From assembly GCF_963853665.1 (NCBI RefSeq), contig NZ_OY970459.1, positions 3,162,001 to 3,226,000 of the forward strand: a stretch of 64,000 bases of DNA, read 5' to 3'. The notes under the pieces were generated by a model. The model was given only the letters and a program-made list of their open reading frames with translations, made no database searches and was not told the DNA's origin. Origin of the DNA: Mycobacterium decipiens (GTDB lineage Bacteria > Actinomycetota > Actinomycetes > Mycobacteriales > Mycobacteriaceae). Each line of letters opens with the position of its first letter. Positions within the stretch are counted from its first letter, which is position 1. The translations under genes were made by a program, and so were the position numbers. Below, piece by piece: positions 10,419-20,572 of the stretch.

Positions 10419-11380
10419 CTGTCGCTCGGAAGCCCGATGTCGCCGGCCCTGCGGCTCCGTCAGGCCGGCGTTTGCTGCGCCTGGAGGTGCGCAATGCGCA
10501 GACCCCGATCGAGCGCAAACCGCCGTGGATCCGTACCCGAGCACGGATGGGACCGGAGTACACCGAGCTGAAGAACCTGGTCCGGCGAGAGGGCCTGCAC
10601 ACCGTCTGCGAAGCGGCCGGCTGCCCCAACATCTTCGAATGCTGGGAGGACCGCGAAGCCACCTTCCTGATCGGCGGTGACCAGTGCACCCGCCGCTGCG
10701 ACTTCTGCCAGATCGATACCGGAAAGCCCGCCGAGCTGGACCGCGACGAGCCACGCCGGGTCGCCGAGAGCGTGCGGACGATGGGCCTGCGCTATGCCAC
10801 CGTCACCGGTGTCGCCCGCGACGACCTGCCCGACGGCGGGGCCTGGCTGTACGCCGCGACCGTGCGCGCCATCAAGGAACTCAACCCCTCGACCGGCGTC
10901 GAGCTGCTGATTCCCGACTTCAACGGCGAGCCCACCCGGCTGGCCGAGGTCTTCGAGTCCCACCCGGAAGTATTGGCACACAACGTCGAAACCGTGCCCC
11001 GCATCTTCAAGCGAATCCGGCCGGCCTTCACCTACCAGCGCAGCCTGGGTGTGCTCACCGCGGCGCGCGACTTCGGCCTGGTCACCAAGAGCAACCTCAT
11101 CCTCGGCCTGGGTGAAACCCCCGACGAGGTGCGCACCGCCCTGGCCGAGCTGCATGATGCCGGCTGCGACATCATCACCATCACCCAGTACCTGCGGCCG
11201 TCGGCACGCCACCACCCCGTCGAGCGCTGGGTCAAGCCCGAGGAGTTCGTCGAGTTCGCGCAATTCGCCGAGGGGCTGGGCTTCGCCGGAGTGTTGGCCG
11301 GGCCCCTGGTTAGATCGTCATACCGCGCGGGCCGGCTCTACGAGCAGGCGCGTACCTCACGAGCCTCGGCCGCCCGCTAG
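10415..11380 (+). CDS. lipA: Lipoyl synthase (radical SAM)
   Basis: Inserts two sulfur atoms at C6 and C8 of protein-bound octanoate. Both iron-sulfur ligand sets are visible: [12 protein letters not shown] (auxiliary cluster) and CTRRCDFC (radical-SAM CxxxCxxC). The C-terminal RSSY supplies the conserved Ser that ligates the auxiliary cluster. Length is 321 residues, about normal. The GTG start overlaps the lipB stop. With lipB it completes endogenous lipoylation of DlaT and GcvH, both substrates encoded within this window or at its edge. Confidence 0.95.
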   Translation: MTVARKPDVAGPAAPSGRRLLRLEVRNAQTPIERKPPWIRTRARMGPEYTELKNLVRREGLHTVCEAAGCPNIFECWEDREATFLIGGDQCTRRCDFCQIDTGKPAELDRDEPRRVAESVRTMGLRYATVTGVARDDLPDGGAWLYAATVRAIKELNPSTGVELLIPDFNGEPTRLAEVFESHPEVLAHNVETVPRIFKRIRPAFTYQRSLGVLTAARDFGLVTKSNLILGLGETPDEVRTALAELHDAGCDIITITQYLRPSARHHPVERWVKPEEFVEFAQFAEGLGFAGVLAGPLVRSSYRAGRLYEQARTSRASAAR

Positions 11381-11406
11381 CCAGCGTTTACGTATTCTTG
11401 AAGATT

Positions 11407-12159
11407 ATGGCGAAACCCCGAAATTCCGCTGAAAACAAGGCCGCCAAAGCGCAGGCAAACGCCGCGCGCAGGGCTGCCGCTCGCCAACGCCGCAAACAGC
11501 TGTGGCAGGCGTTCACCTTGCAGCGCAAGGAGGACAAGCGCCTGCTGCCCTACATGATTGGTGCTTTCTTGCTGATCGTGGGCGCGTCGGTGGCGGTCGG
11601 CGTGTGGGCTGGCGGGTTCACCACATTCACGCTAATCCCGCTGGGTGTGTTGCTGGGCGCGCTGGTGGCGTTCGTCATCTTCGGCCGGCGTGCCCAGCGA
11701 ACGGTCTACCGCAAAGCCGAAGGCCAAACCGGCGCGGCCGCCTGGGCGCTGGAAAACCTGCGGGGCAAGTGGCGGGTGACGCCCGGTGTGGCCGCCACCG
11801 GCCACCTCGACGCCGTGCACCGGGTGATCGGACGGCCCGGTGTAATCTTCGTCGCCGAGGGATCGGCCGCCCGGATCAAACCCCTGCTGGCCCAGGAAAA
11901 AAAGCGCACCGCGCGACTGGTCGGGGACGTACCGATTTACGACGTAATCGTCGGCAACGGCGACGGCGAGATTCCGCTGGCCAAGTTGGAGCGCCACCTC
12001 ACCCGCCTTCCGGCCAATATAACCGCCAAGCAGATGGACGCACTGGAGTCTCGACTGGCCGCGCTGGGTTCGCGGGCCGGGGCGGGCGTCATTCCGAAGG
12101 GACCGCTCCCCACCACCGCCAAGATGCGCAGCGTTCAGCGCACGGTCCGCCGCAAGTAG
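11407..12159 (+). CDS. DUF4191 membrane protein (Rv2219-like)
   Basis: 250 residues from MAKPRNS at 11407. The N-terminus is strongly basic and Ala-rich (about residues 5-35). Two adjacent membrane helices follow (PYMIGAFLLIVGASVAVGVWAGG and FTLIPLGVLLGALVAFVIFG), then a ~160-residue cytosolic domain with RKAEGQTGAAAWALENLRGKW. DUF4191 proteins are conserved next to lipA in actinobacteria; function unknown. The gene starts 26 bp after the lipA stop and is probably in the same operon. Confidence 0.86.
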   Translation: MAKPRNSAENKAAKAQANAARRAAARQRRKQLWQAFTLQRKEDKRLLPYMIGAFLLIVGASVAVGVWAGGFTTFTLIPLGVLLGALVAFVIFGRRAQRTVYRKAEGQTGAAAWALENLRGKWRVTPGVAATGHLDAVHRVIGRPGVIFVAEGSAARIKPLLAQEKKRTARLVGDVPIYDVIVGNGDGEIPLAKLERHLTRLPANITAKQMDALESRLAALGSRAGAGVIPKGPLPTTAKMRSVQRTVRRK

Positions 12160-12171
12160 CGCCATACCGAC

Positions 12172-12360
12172 GCGCCGGCGACGATGCAGCCCGCGCAGCG
12201 GGCTGAGGAGAAGCGGCGCAAAATTGGACCGCCGGCGACGATGCAGCCCGCGCAGCGGGCTGAGGAGAAGCGGCGCAAAATTGGACCGCCGGCGACGATG
12301 CAGCCCGCGCAGCGGGCTGAGGAGAAGCGGCGCAATACCGACCCGCCGGCGACAATGCAG
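12172..12360 (+). repeat. 57-bp tandem repeat, about 3.3 copies (MIRU/VNTR-like)
   Basis: The marker ATGCAGCCCGCGCAGCGGGC begins at 12184, 12241 and 12298, and a decayed ATGCAG follows at 12355, giving an exact 57-bp period. Copies 1 and 2 are nearly identical through GCGCAAAATTGGACC; copy 3 differs at its end. Each unit contains the inverted repeat GCCCGC-GCA-GCGGGC. The 57-bp period keeps one plus-strand frame open (19 residues per unit). The array fills the gap between the convergent DUF4191 and RDD genes, ending just before the RDD stop. Its size, GC-rich core and position resemble mycobacterial interspersed repetitive units. Confidence 0.9.
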
Positions 12361-12363
12361 ACG

Positions 12364-12786
12364 TCAGCGTCGCACCACCGCCGTGCCGGTAAGCCGATCG
12401 TGCAAACCGCGCCCGTCCGAGTCGGTGAACAGCGGCGGGACCACCAGCCCGATCAGCAGGCCCCGCGCCACCAAGCGGCCGATCCCCACCGGCAGCCGGC
12501 CGTCCACCGGCACCACCACGAGACCCAGCACCAACTGGCCGGGTGTGAATCCGAACAGGCGCACCGCCGCCACCCCGAGCACCAGCCAAATCACCAGGAT
12601 GACCGTCGACAGCATGGCCGCCGACAAGACGCCGAATTTCACGCCCAGCAACGCCAGACCGTAGGCGATCAGCCAGTCGATCAACAATGCTGCCAGCCGG
12701 CGCCCCATTGCAGCCAGCGAACCCGGCCCCTGGTGCGGTAGGCCAAGCTCCTTGCCGGGATACCCGGTAGGTGATTGCGCGGTCAT
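12364..12786 (-). CDS. RDD-family membrane protein (Rv2219A-like)
   Basis: 140 residues starting at MTAQSPTGYPG. The RDD signature appears as MGRRLAALLIDWLIAYG, followed by hydrophobic helices (AMLSTVILVIWLVLGVAAVRLFG; RLVARGLLIGLVVPPLF) and HDRLTGTAVVRR, the usual end of the domain. RDD proteins are small polytopic membrane proteins, some implicated in ion or compatible-solute transport; the function here is unknown. The start at 12786 is preferred over the longer frame because the 13 extra residues are Arg-rich and not family-like. It faces away from glnA1. Confidence 0.82.
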   Translation of the reverse strand: MTAQSPTGYPGKELGLPHQGPGSLAAMGRRLAALLIDWLIAYGLALLGVKFGVLSAAMLSTVILVIWLVLGVAAVRLFGFTPGQLVLGLVVVPVDGRLPVGIGRLVARGLLIGLVVPPLFTDSDGRGLHDRLTGTAVVRR

Positions 12787-13036
12787 CGTCCTGGTCCGAC
12801 GGCCCGGCTCGGCTTGCCGTCCCACGATCTACGGGACGGCCTACGGGACGGCCCCCAGGGCCCCAATCGCCCACCAGTTACGATTTTGCCGACCATGGCC
12901 CCACAATAGGCCCGGGGGTGACCCGGCGACGGCCGTGGGCGGCATGGTCAGTAACGTCTGCGCAACACGGGGTTGACTGACGGGCAATATCGGCTCCATA
13001 GCGTCGGCCGCGGATCACCAAGTAAAGGAGCATTCT
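12787..13036. promoter_or_regulatory. Divergent regulatory region of glnA1 and the RDD gene
   Basis: This 250-bp gap has no convincing gene. It holds a short direct repeat (TACGGGACGGCC at about 12831-12840 and again at 12842-12852) and the leader of glnA1 with a ribosome site AAAGGAG (13024-13030). In M. tuberculosis glnA1 is driven by more than one promoter, including a nitrogen-responsive one; that is literature knowledge. I could not identify a specific GlnR box by eye. Confidence 0.45.
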
Positions 13037-14473
13037 GTGACGGAAAAGACGCCCGACGACGTCTTCAGGCTCGCCAAGGACGAGAAGGTCGAATACATCG
13101 ACGTCCGGTTCTGTGACCTGCCCGGCATCATGCAGCACTTCACGATTCCGGCCTCGGCGTTTGACCAGAGCGTGTTCGACGACGGCTTGGCCTTTGACGG
13201 CTCGTCGATTCGCGGGTTCCAATCGATCCACGAGTCCGACATGCTGCTGCTTCCCGATCCCGCCACCGCGCGCATCGACCCGTTCCGTGAGGCGAAGACG
13301 CTGAACATCAACTTCTTCGTGCACGACCCGTTCACCCTAGAGCCGTACTCCCGCGATCCGCGCAACATCGCCCGCAAGGCCGAGAACTACCTGATCAGTA
13401 CCGGCATCGCCGACACCGCATACTTCGGCGCCGAGGCCGAGTTCTACATCTTCGACTCGGTGACCTTCGACTCGAGTGCCAACAGCTCGTTCTACGAGGT
13501 GGACGCGATCTCGGGGTGGTGGAACACTGGCTCGCCGACTGAGGCCGACGGTAGCCCGAACCGGGGCTACAAGGTCCGCCACAAGGGCGGGTACTTCCCG
13601 GTGGCCCCCAACGACCAGTACGTTGATCTGCGCGACAAGATGCTCACCCACCTGATCAACGCCGGCTTCATCTTGGAGAAGGGCCACCATGAGGTGGGCA
13701 GCGGCGGGCAGGCCGAGATCAACTACAAGTTCAACTCGCTGCTACATGCGGCCGACGATATGCAGCTGTACAAATACATCGTCAAGAACACCGCGTGGCA
13801 GAACGGCAAGACCGTCACGTTCATGCCCAAGCCGCTCTTCGGCGACAACGGGTCTGGGATGCACTGCCACCAGTCGCTGTGGAAGGACGGCAGTCCGCTG
13901 ATGTACGACGAGACAGGCTATGCCGGTCTGTCGGATACGGCCCGCCACTATATCGGCGGCCTGCTGCACCACGCGCCGTCGCTGCTGGCCTTCACCAACC
14001 CGACGGTGAACTCCTACAAGCGGCTGGTTCCCGGCTACGAGGCCCCGATCAACCTGGTCTACAGCCAGCGCAACCGGTCGGCGTGTGTGCGCATCCCGAT
14101 CACCGGCAGCAATCCGAAGGCCAAGCGGCTCGAGTTCCGCTGCCCGGACGCCTCGGGCAACCCGTACCTGGCCTTCTCCGCCATGCTGATGGCGGGCCTG
14201 GACGGCATCAAGAACAAGATCGAGCCGCAGGCGCCGGTCGACAAGGACCTCTACGAGCTGCCGCCGGAAGAGGCCGCGAACATCCCGCAGGCCCCGACCT
14301 CGCTGACCGCGGTGATCGACCGGCTGGAGGCGGACCACGAATACCTCACCGAGGGAGGCGTGTTCACCAACGACCTGATCGAGACGTGGATCAGTTTCAA
14401 GCGCGAGAACGAGATCGAGCCGGTCAACATCCGGCCGCACCCGTACGAGTTCGCGCTCTACTACGATGTTTAA
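13037..14473 (+). CDS. glnA1: Glutamine synthetase type I
   Basis: Cytosolic dodecameric enzyme making glutamine from glutamate, ammonia and ATP. Length is 478 residues, as in M. tuberculosis. Class signatures are [10 protein letters not shown], the glutamate/ammonia site residues in [12 protein letters not shown], and [14 protein letters not shown]. The adenylylation loop [10 protein letters not shown] puts the modified Tyr at residue 406, so it is a GSI-beta enzyme controlled by GlnE, encoded nearby. In pathogenic mycobacteria GlnA1 is also released and linked to poly-L-glutamate/glutamine in the wall (literature). The GTG start at 13037 sits 6 bp after AAAGGAG. Confidence 0.97.
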   Translation: MTEKTPDDVFRLAKDEKVEYIDVRFCDLPGIMQHFTIPASAFDQSVFDDGLAFDGSSIRGFQSIHESDMLLLPDPATARIDPFREAKTLNINFFVHDPFTLEPYSRDPRNIARKAENYLISTGIADTAYFGAEAEFYIFDSVTFDSSANSSFYEVDAISGWWNTGSPTEADGSPNRGYKVRHKGGYFPVAPNDQYVDLRDKMLTHLINAGFILEKGHHEVGSGGQAEINYKFNSLLHAADDMQLYKYIVKNTAWQNGKTVTFMPKPLFGDNGSGMHCHQSLWKDGSPLMYDETGYAGLSDTARHYIGGLLHHAPSLLAFTNPTVNSYKRLVPGYEAPINLVYSQRNRSACVRIPITGSNPKAKRLEFRCPDASGNPYLAFSAMLMAGLDGIKNKIEPQAPVDKDLYELPPEEAANIPQAPTSLTAVIDRLEADHEYLTEGGVFTNDLIETWISFKRENEIEPVNIRPHPYEFALYYDV

Positions 14474-14503
14474 TGACGTTTAGGAACGTCTAGACCGGGT
14501 GCA

Positions 14504-14550
14504 GCAACCCGCTTGGCGATCATTTCACCGATCACCGAGCGGGTTGTCTG
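14504..14550 (+). terminator. Rho-independent-like terminator after glnA1
   Basis: CAACCCGCTTGG (14505-14516) pairs with CCGAGCGGGTTG (14534-14545), a 12-bp stem with one G-T wobble and a ~17-nt loop. It is followed by TCTGTTTC rather than a full U-tract, typical of mycobacterial intrinsic terminators. It lies 30 bp after the glnA1 stop, and the convergent oxidoreductase gene ends about 50 bp farther on. Confidence 0.75.
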
Positions 14551-14602
14551 TTTCATGCGCCGTTCTGCTTTTCGGCGTGTTATCGCCGACGTGCGCCATC
14601 GG

Positions 14603-15463
14603 CTAGCCGTCCGGCGCGAGGTTCTTGCGAAAGCGCCGCATGCCGTCGATCTTTTCGGCCAAGGTAGCCCCCGGCCCGGCATAGAACATCCATGGCATGG
14701 TGAGGACGCCGGTGATACCCGCCTTTTCGGCGCGCCGATAGTCGGCGACGTTGAAGGCGTCGGTGAGCGGCACCAGAATGGTGAAACCTTCTAGTGGCAA
14801 ACCGTTTTCCAGGCGCAACTCACGGAGCCGGCCGGCCGCCGCGATGGCGCGATCGGTCTTGATCAAGTCCCCGATCCAGCCGTCATGGCGGGCAGCACGG
14901 CGCAACGCGATATCGCTGAGCCCACCGACATAGATCGGTATCGGCGGCGGGGTGGGCTGCATCTCCAGCCGCGGCGTCCGGTAGAACTCGCCGTCGAATT
15001 CCGTCCAACCCGGTTCCCACAGCGCCCGCATCAACTCGACAATCTCGTCCGTGCGTTTCCCGCGGGCCGTGAACTGCTCGCCCATCAAGGCGAACTCCTC
15101 CTGGCACCAGCCGACGCCGATACCGAGCTCCACCCGGCCATGGGCCAAGACTGCCGCGGTACCAATCGCTTTCGCGGCCGAGTATGGGTTGCGCATCGCG
15201 GGAATGTAGACGGTGGTAACGAACCGCAGCCGCGTGGTGAGCTGGGCAAGCGCGCCGACCATCACCCAAGGATCGGGCCAGTCGGTGAAGGGCTGCCACC
15301 GTCGTTGCCCGTCCTTGGTGTAGGGATACGGGGTGGTTAGGGTCTCCAGATTGACGACGTGGTCGGGTATCCCGATGCCGTCGTAACCGAGATCGTCGGC
15401 GGCCTTGGCGATCTCGATGATCTCGGAGGTGTTCAGGAAGGCGCTGCTGATGTAGAACTTCAT
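14603..15463 (-). CDS. LLM-class (probably F420-dependent) oxidoreductase
   Basis: 286 residues of the luciferase-like monooxygenase fold. Evidence includes DLGYDGIGIPDHVVNLETL near the N-terminus, VELGIGVGWCQEEF, the TDEIVELMRALW helix and PIYVGGLSDIALRRAARHDGW. The last resembles mycobacterial F420-dependent members, but the cofactor (F420 or FMN) cannot be proved from the primary sequence. The substrate is unknown. The ATG at 15463 overlaps the stop of the upstream thioesterase gene (ATGA), so the pair forms an operon. I recall glnA1 and glnE as neighbours in M. tuberculosis; here this pair separates them. Confidence 0.85.
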   Translation of the reverse strand: MKFYISSAFLNTSEIIEIAKAADDLGYDGIGIPDHVVNLETLTTPYPYTKDGQRRWQPFTDWPDPWVMVGALAQLTTRLRFVTTVYIPAMRNPYSAAKAIGTAAVLAHGRVELGIGVGWCQEEFALMGEQFTARGKRTDEIVELMRALWEPGWTEFDGEFYRTPRLEMQPTPPPIPIYVGGLSDIALRRAARHDGWIGDLIKTDRAIAAAGRLRELRLENGLPLEGFTILVPLTDAFNVADYRRAEKAGITGVLTMPWMFYAGPGATLAEKIDGMRRFRKNLAPDG

Positions 15464-16086
15464 TCGACATTCCGTGCCCACGCCGGCTTGATGAAGACCC
15501 CCTCCGCTTCGACGGTGACCCCCGCTGCGTCCGAGAGATGGCCGCGCGCAAAGGCCTTGACGCCATCGATGCGTTCGACAAATGCTTCGGCGCGAATCGG
15601 TCCCAGCGGAGTGCCGCGCAGGTATCTACCCGTGAGGGTTCCGGTGAACAGCGGTTTGGTCAGGCCCTGACTGGCCGCCTCGCCCAGCATGTGGTCAAGC
15701 ACCAGAGCACACACACCGCCGTGCACCAGGCCAGGCGGACCTTCGTAGGGCACGCCCAGGGTGAACTCGCTCCAGCACCGCCCGTCCTCTTCGTGATGGA
15801 CAACCAACGGTGGGGCTATCGGGTTGCATTGGCCAGCCGCGGCGTTGCCCAATGGCAACGGACGGCCGTCAACGTGATAGCTCACGCCGAGGGGCCGAAC
15901 CCGTTGACTGCGCAGTGATCGGGTCACCGCTTCGATCGCGGTCGTCGCGTCCCGGACGACATCATCGTCAGCCTGCGTCCTGATGGTGGCTTCAATGAGG
16001 TCCCGAACTGCCTCGGTCAACGGGGCATAGGACGCCATCACCCGGCCGAGCTCCGCTTCGCTTAAGGCCTCGAACGTGGCGTCCAA
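15460..16086 (-). CDS. Hotdog-fold acyl-CoA thioesterase (PaaI/DUF4442-like)
   Basis: 208 residues. The C-terminal ~130 residues are a PaaI-type hotdog domain: PPGLVHGGVCALVLDHMLGEAA contains the His-Gly-Gly loop and catalytic Asp of the family, then TGTLTGRYLRGTPLGPIRAEA. The N-terminal ~75 residues are helical (an extra domain seen in mycobacterial homologues). It probably hydrolyses an acyl- or aryl-acyl-CoA made or used by the coupled oxidoreductase. The gene ends 4 bp inside that partner and begins about 18 bp after glnE stops, so it could be read through from glnE. Confidence 0.82.
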   Translation of the reverse strand: MDATFEALSEAELGRVMASYAPLTEAVRDLIEATIRTQADDDVVRDATTAIEAVTRSLRSQRVRPLGVSYHVDGRPLPLGNAAAGQCNPIAPPLVVHHEEDGRCWSEFTLGVPYEGPPGLVHGGVCALVLDHMLGEAASQGLTKPLFTGTLTGRYLRGTPLGPIRAEAFVERIDGVKAFARGHLSDAAGVTVEAEGVFIKPAWARNVE

Positions 16087-16104
16087 GCAAACCAGCCTCC
16101 TGAC

Positions 16105-19089
16105 TCAGCTCCCGAACACTTTGCGCACGACCGCCTTTGCGCGCCGCGTCACCCGCAGATAGTTGTCCAGGAACTCCCCACCGTCGTCGCTTCGCCAGCC
16201 CGCGGCGACCGCGACCGCATTGAGCTGGCGTCCGGGTCCCGGCAGCTGGTCGGTGGCTTTGCCGCGGACCAACACCAACGCGTTGCGGGCCCGGGTGGCG
16301 GTCAGCCAGGCCTGCCGGAGCAAGTCCACGTCGGCCGCCGGAACCAGGTCGGCGGCGGCGATGGCATCCAGGGATTGCAGCGTCGAGGTGTTATGCAGCG
16401 TCGGAAGCTCATGCGCGTGCCGCAGTTGCACCAGTTGCACGGTCCATTCGATGTCGGCCAGTCCCCCGCGACCCAGTTTGGTGTGGGTGTTGGGGTCGGC
16501 GCCGCGCGGCAACCGCTCGGACTCGATGCGGGCCTTGATGCGGCGAATCTCGTGCACCGCCTCTGCGGACACGCCGTCGGGCGGATACCGCGTCTTGTCG
16601 ACCATCAGCAGGAACCGCTGGCCCAGGTCGGCATCACCGGCGACCGCGTGTGCGCGCAGCAGTGCCTGGATCTCCCATGGCTGTGCCCACTGCTGGTAGT
16701 ACGCGGCGTAGGACCCGAGCGTCCGGACCAGCGGACCGTTACGGCCCTCGGGACGCAGGTTGATGTCGAGCTCCAACGGCGGGTCAACGCTGGGTGTACC
16801 CAGCAGTGCCCGAACCTGCTCGGCGATCGATGTCGACCATTTCACCGCCTGCGCATCTTCGAAACCGCTGGCCGGCTCGCAGACGAACATCACGTCGGCA
16901 TCCGACCCGTAGCCCAACTCGGCACCACCCAGCCGGCCCATGCCGATGACCGCGATGACCGCCGGGGCGCGACCGTCGTCGGGGAGGTTGGCCCGGATCA
17001 TCGCGTCCAGCGCGGCCTGCAGCACGGCCACCCACACCGACGTCAACGCCCGGCACACCTCGGTGACCTCGAGCAAGCCGAGCAGATCCGCCGAAGCGAT
17101 ACGGGCCAGCTCGCGACGGCGCAGCGTGCGCGCGCCGGCAATAGCCCGCTTCGGGTCGGGGTAGCGGCTCGCGGAGGCGATCAGCGCCCGAGCCACCGCA
17201 GCGGGCTCGGTCTCCAGCAGCTTGGGGCCCACCGGCCCGTCCCCGTACTGCTGGATGACCCGCGGCGCGCGCATCAACAGCTCCGGCACGTACGCCGAGG
17301 TACCCAGCACGTGCATGAGGCGCTTGGCCACCGCGGGCTTGTCGCGCAGCGTGGCCAGGTACCAGCTTTCGGCGGCCAGCGCCTCGCTGAGCCGCCGGTA
17401 AGCCAGCAGACCGCCGTCGGGGTCCGGGGAATATGACATCCAGTCCAGCAGTCTCGGCAGCAGCACCGACTGCACCCGTCCGCGCCGGCCGCTTTGATTG
17501 ACCAGCGCCGACATGTGCTTCAACGCGGTCTGCGGCCCCTCGTAGCCCAGCGCGGCCAGCCGGCGCTCCGCGGCCTCCAACGTCATGCCGTGGGCGATTT
17601 CCAGCCCGGTCGGGCCGATCGACTCCAGCAACGGCTGATAGAAGAGCTTGGCGTGTAGCCGGGATACGCGCACGTTCTGCTTTTTGAGCTCGTCGCGCAA
17701 CACCCCGGCCGCATCATTTCGACCGTCGGGCCGGATATGGGCGGCGCGCGCCAGCCAGCGCACCGCCTCTTCGTCTTCGGGATCGGGAAGCAGATGGGTG
17801 CGCTTGAGGCGCTGCAACTGCAGGCGATGCTCGAGCAGCCTGAGGAACTCATAGGAAGCGGTCATGTTCGCGGCGTCCTCCCGCCCGATGTAACCGCCTT
17901 CGCCCAGCGCCGCCAACGCGTCCACCGTGGACGCCACCCGAAGCGACTCGTCGCTGCGCGCGTGGACCAGCTGCAGGAGCTGCACGGCGAACTCCACGTC
18001 CCGCAATCCGCCGCTGCCGAGTTTGAGTTCGCGGCCACGGACATCTGCGGGCACCAACCGCTCCACGCGCCGCCGCATGGCCTGCACCTCAACCACGAAG
18101 TCTTCGCGCTCGCAGGCCCTCCACACCATCGGCATCAAGGCGGCCAGGTAACGCTCGCCGAGTTCCGCGTCGCCTACAACTGGGCGTGCTTTCAGCAGTG
18201 CCTGGAACTCCCAGGTCTTGGCCCAGCGCTGGTAGTAGGCGATGTGCGACTCGAGCGTGCGGACCAGCTCGCCGTTGCGGCCCTCCGGGCGCAGGGCGGC
18301 GTCCACGTCGAAAAAGGCCGCCGAGGCCACCCGCATCATCTCGCTAGCAACGCGCGCGTTGAGGGGGTCGGCGCGCTCGGCGACGAAGATAACATCGACG
18401 TCGCTGACGTAGTTCAGTTCGCGCGCACCGCACTTGCCCATCGCGATGACCGCCAGACGCGGTGGCGGCTGGTGTCCGCACACGGTCGCCTCGGCCGCTC
18501 GCAGCGCCGCCGCCAGTGCGGCGTCCGCCGCGTCCGCCAGGCAGGCGGCCACCACGGTGAATGGCAACACCGGTTCGTCCTCGACCGTCGCGGCCAGGTC
18601 CAGGGCGGCCAGCACCAACATGTAGTTGCGGTACAGGGTGCGCAATCCGTGCACGTACGAGCCCGGCGTACCCGCCGATTCCTCGACGCACTCGACGAAC
18701 GACTGCTGCAGCTGATCATGGGAAGGCAGCGTGACCTTGCCCCGCAGCAATTTCCAAGACTGCGGATGGGCGACCAGGTGATCGCCCAACGTCAGCGACG
18801 AGCCCAGCACCGCGAACAGCCGCCCACGCAGACCACGTTCGCGCAGCAGAGCCGCGTTGAGCTCGTCCCATCCGGTGTCTGGATTCTCCGACAACCGGAC
18901 CAACGCGCGTAGCGCGGCGTCGGCGTCCGGGGCGCGCGACAACGCCCACAGCAGGTCGACATGCGCCTGATCGTCTTGCTGATCCCAACCCAGCTGAGCC
19001 AGTCGTTCACCCGCGGGGGGGTCGATCAATCCGAGCCGGCCGACGCTGGGCAACTTCGGTCGCTGCGTCGCGGGTTTGGCCACGAACAC
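16105..19089 (-). CDS. glnE: Glutamine synthetase adenylyltransferase/deadenylase
   Basis: Adenylylates and deadenylylates glutamine synthetase to match nitrogen status. Length is 994 residues, identical to the M. tuberculosis protein. Two nucleotidyltransferase domains are visible: [11 protein letters not shown] near residue 223 (deadenylylation half) and [11 protein letters not shown] near residue 722 (adenylylation half). Each is followed by [14 protein letters not shown] / [14 protein letters not shown] and a glutamine-synthetase-modifying helical region ([24 protein letters not shown]). The target Tyr in GlnA1 is encoded 4 kb away. Confidence 0.96.
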   Translation of the reverse strand: MFVAKPATQRPKLPSVGRLGLIDPPAGERLAQLGWDQQDDQAHVDLLWALSRAPDADAALRALVRLSENPDTGWDELNAALLRERGLRGRLFAVLGSSLTLGDHLVAHPQSWKLLRGKVTLPSHDQLQQSFVECVEESAGTPGSYVHGLRTLYRNYMLVLAALDLAATVEDEPVLPFTVVAACLADAADAALAAALRAAEATVCGHQPPPRLAVIAMGKCGARELNYVSDVDVIFVAERADPLNARVASEMMRVASAAFFDVDAALRPEGRNGELVRTLESHIAYYQRWAKTWEFQALLKARPVVGDAELGERYLAALMPMVWRACEREDFVVEVQAMRRRVERLVPADVRGRELKLGSGGLRDVEFAVQLLQLVHARSDESLRVASTVDALAALGEGGYIGREDAANMTASYEFLRLLEHRLQLQRLKRTHLLPDPEDEEAVRWLARAAHIRPDGRNDAAGVLRDELKKQNVRVSRLHAKLFYQPLLESIGPTGLEIAHGMTLEAAERRLAALGYEGPQTALKHMSALVNQSGRRGRVQSVLLPRLLDWMSYSPDPDGGLLAYRRLSEALAAESWYLATLRDKPAVAKRLMHVLGTSAYVPELLMRAPRVIQQYGDGPVGPKLLETEPAAVARALIASASRYPDPKRAIAGARTLRRRELARIASADLLGLLEVTEVCRALTSVWVAVLQAALDAMIRANLPDDGRAPAVIAVIGMGRLGGAELGYGSDADVMFVCEPASGFEDAQAVKWSTSIAEQVRALLGTPSVDPPLELDINLRPEGRNGPLVRTLGSYAAYYQQWAQPWEIQALLRAHAVAGDADLGQRFLLMVDKTRYPPDGVSAEAVHEIRRIKARIESERLPRGADPNTHTKLGRGGLADIEWTVQLVQLRHAHELPTLHNTSTLQSLDAIAAADLVPAADVDLLRQAWLTATRARNALVLVRGKATDQLPGPGRQLNAVAVAAGWRSDDGGEFLDNYLRVTRRAKAVVRKVFGS

Positions 19090-19137
19090 GACCGTAGCGC
19101 AAAGCCCGCCGAGGTCAGAGGATCCGGCAGATCTGGA

Positions 19138-20478
19138 CTAGAGCGACAGGTAGGTGCTCAGCTCGTACGGCGTGACGTGGCTACGGTAGTTCGCCCACTC
19201 TCGGCGCTTGTTTCGCAGGAAGAAGTCAAATACGTGCTCCCCCAAGGCCTCCGCGACGAGCTCGGAGGCCTCCATCGCGCGAAGCGCGCTATCCAGACTC
19301 GACGGCAGTTCGCGGTACCCCATCGCTCGGCGTTCCTCGGGTGTGAGGTCCCATACGTTGTCCTCAGCCTGCGGGCCCAGCACGTAGCCTTTCTCCACCC
19401 CCCGCAATCCGGCAGCCAACAGCACGGCGAACGTCAGGTAGGGGTTGCACGCCGAGTCGGGGCTGCGCACCTCGACCCGTCGCGATGAGGTCTTATGCGG
19501 CGTGTACATCGGCACCCGCACCAAAGCGGATCGGTTGGCAGCCCCCCACGATGCTGCGGTGGGTGCCTCGCCGCCCTGCACCAGCCGCTTGTAAGAGTTG
19601 ACCCACTGGTTGGTGACCGCGCTGATCTCAGAGGCGTGCTCAAGGATCCCCGCGATGAAGGATTTGCCCACTTCGGACAGCTGCAGCGGATCGTCATCGC
19701 TGTGGAACGCATTGACGTCACCCTCGAACAGGCTCATGTGGGTGTGCATCGCCGAGCCCGGGTGCTGGCCGAACGGCTTGGGCATGAATGACGCCCGCGC
19801 ACCCTCTTCCAGCGCGACTTCTTTGATGACGTAGCGGAAGGTCATCACGTTGTCGGCCATCGACAGCGCGTCGGCGAACCGCAGGTCGATCTCCTGCTGG
19901 CCGGGGGCACCCTCGTGATGGCTGAACTCCACCGAGATACCCATGAATTCCAGGGCATCGATCGCGTGGCGGCGAAAGTTCAAGGCGGAGTCGTGCACCG
20001 CTTGGTCGAAGTAGCCGGCGTTGTCGACCGGGACGGGCACGGACCCGTCCTCGGGTCCGGGCTTGAGCAGAAAGAACTCGATCTCGGGATGCACGTAGCA
20101 GGAGAAGCCCAGTTCGCCGGCTTTCGTCAGCTGACGCCGCAGCACGTGCCGCGGGTCCGCCCACGACGGCGAGCCGTCCGGCATGGTGATGTCGCAGAAC
20201 ATCCGGGCCGAGTGGTGGTGACCAGAGTTGGTGGCCCAGGGCAGCACCTGGAAGGTCGACGGATCCGGGTGCGCCACCGTATCGGATTCCGAGACCCGTG
20301 CGAAACCCTCGATCGAGGATCCGTCGAAGCCGATCCCTTCCTCAAAGGCGCCCTCGAGTTCGGCTGGGGCGATGGCAACCGACTTGAGGAAACCCAGCAC
20401 GTCTGTGAACCAGAGTCGAACGAAGCGGATGTCCCGTTCTTCCAGGGTGCGGAGGACGAATTCCTTCTGTCGATCCAT
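19138..20478 (-). CDS. glnA2: Glutamine synthetase-like protein GlnA2
   Basis: 446 residues from MDRQKEFVLRTLEERD, the length of mycobacterial GlnA2; the 7-codon longer frame is not family-like. It has FDGSSIEGFARV, the HHEGAPGQQEIDLRF substrate region, KPFGQHPGSAMHTHMSLF, and NRSALVRVPMY. At the position of the GlnA1 adenylylation Tyr it has DNVWDLTPEERR, so that site is not conserved. This agrees with GlnA2 not being controlled by GlnE in the same way. It is a minor GS or gamma-glutamyl ligase paralogue, non-essential in M. tuberculosis (literature). It is likely co-transcribed with glnE, 48 bp downstream. Confidence 0.93.
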   Translation of the reverse strand: MDRQKEFVLRTLEERDIRFVRLWFTDVLGFLKSVAIAPAELEGAFEEGIGFDGSSIEGFARVSESDTVAHPDPSTFQVLPWATNSGHHHSARMFCDITMPDGSPSWADPRHVLRRQLTKAGELGFSCYVHPEIEFFLLKPGPEDGSVPVPVDNAGYFDQAVHDSALNFRRHAIDALEFMGISVEFSHHEGAPGQQEIDLRFADALSMADNVMTFRYVIKEVALEEGARASFMPKPFGQHPGSAMHTHMSLFEGDVNAFHSDDDPLQLSEVGKSFIAGILEHASEISAVTNQWVNSYKRLVQGGEAPTAASWGAANRSALVRVPMYTPHKTSSRRVEVRSPDSACNPYLTFAVLLAAGLRGVEKGYVLGPQAEDNVWDLTPEERRAMGYRELPSSLDSALRAMEASELVAEALGEHVFDFFLRNKRREWANYRSHVTPYELSTYLSL

Positions 20479-20572
20479 AACTCGAACACTATGCAACACC
20501 TGTTAATTCCGTGTTACCGATGCCCGGCCGGAGCGTTGCGGCCTGCCCGAAGAAAGCAGCTGCGCGGCCGGG

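Noticed and set aside
12172..12360. CRISPR array
   Set aside because: Units are directly abutting and near-identical over the full 57 bp, without unique spacers; no cas genes.
12184..12741. 185-codon plus-strand ORF beginning in the tandem repeat
   Set aside because: It exists because the 57-bp repeat keeps one frame open; the rest is antisense to the RDD gene, and no ribosome site or domain is present.
12831..12852. Short direct repeat upstream of glnA1 as a GlnR site
   Set aside because: The repeated unit is GC-rich and does not resemble the AT-containing GlnR consensus; probably a small slippage duplication.
13742..14493. 232-codon ORFs on both strands within glnA1
   Set aside because: Out-of-frame shadows of a full-length, family-typical glnA1.
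16375..18912. Long plus-strand ORFs (353 and 391 codons) across glnE
   Set aside because: Antisense shadows of glnE, which is complete and well conserved.
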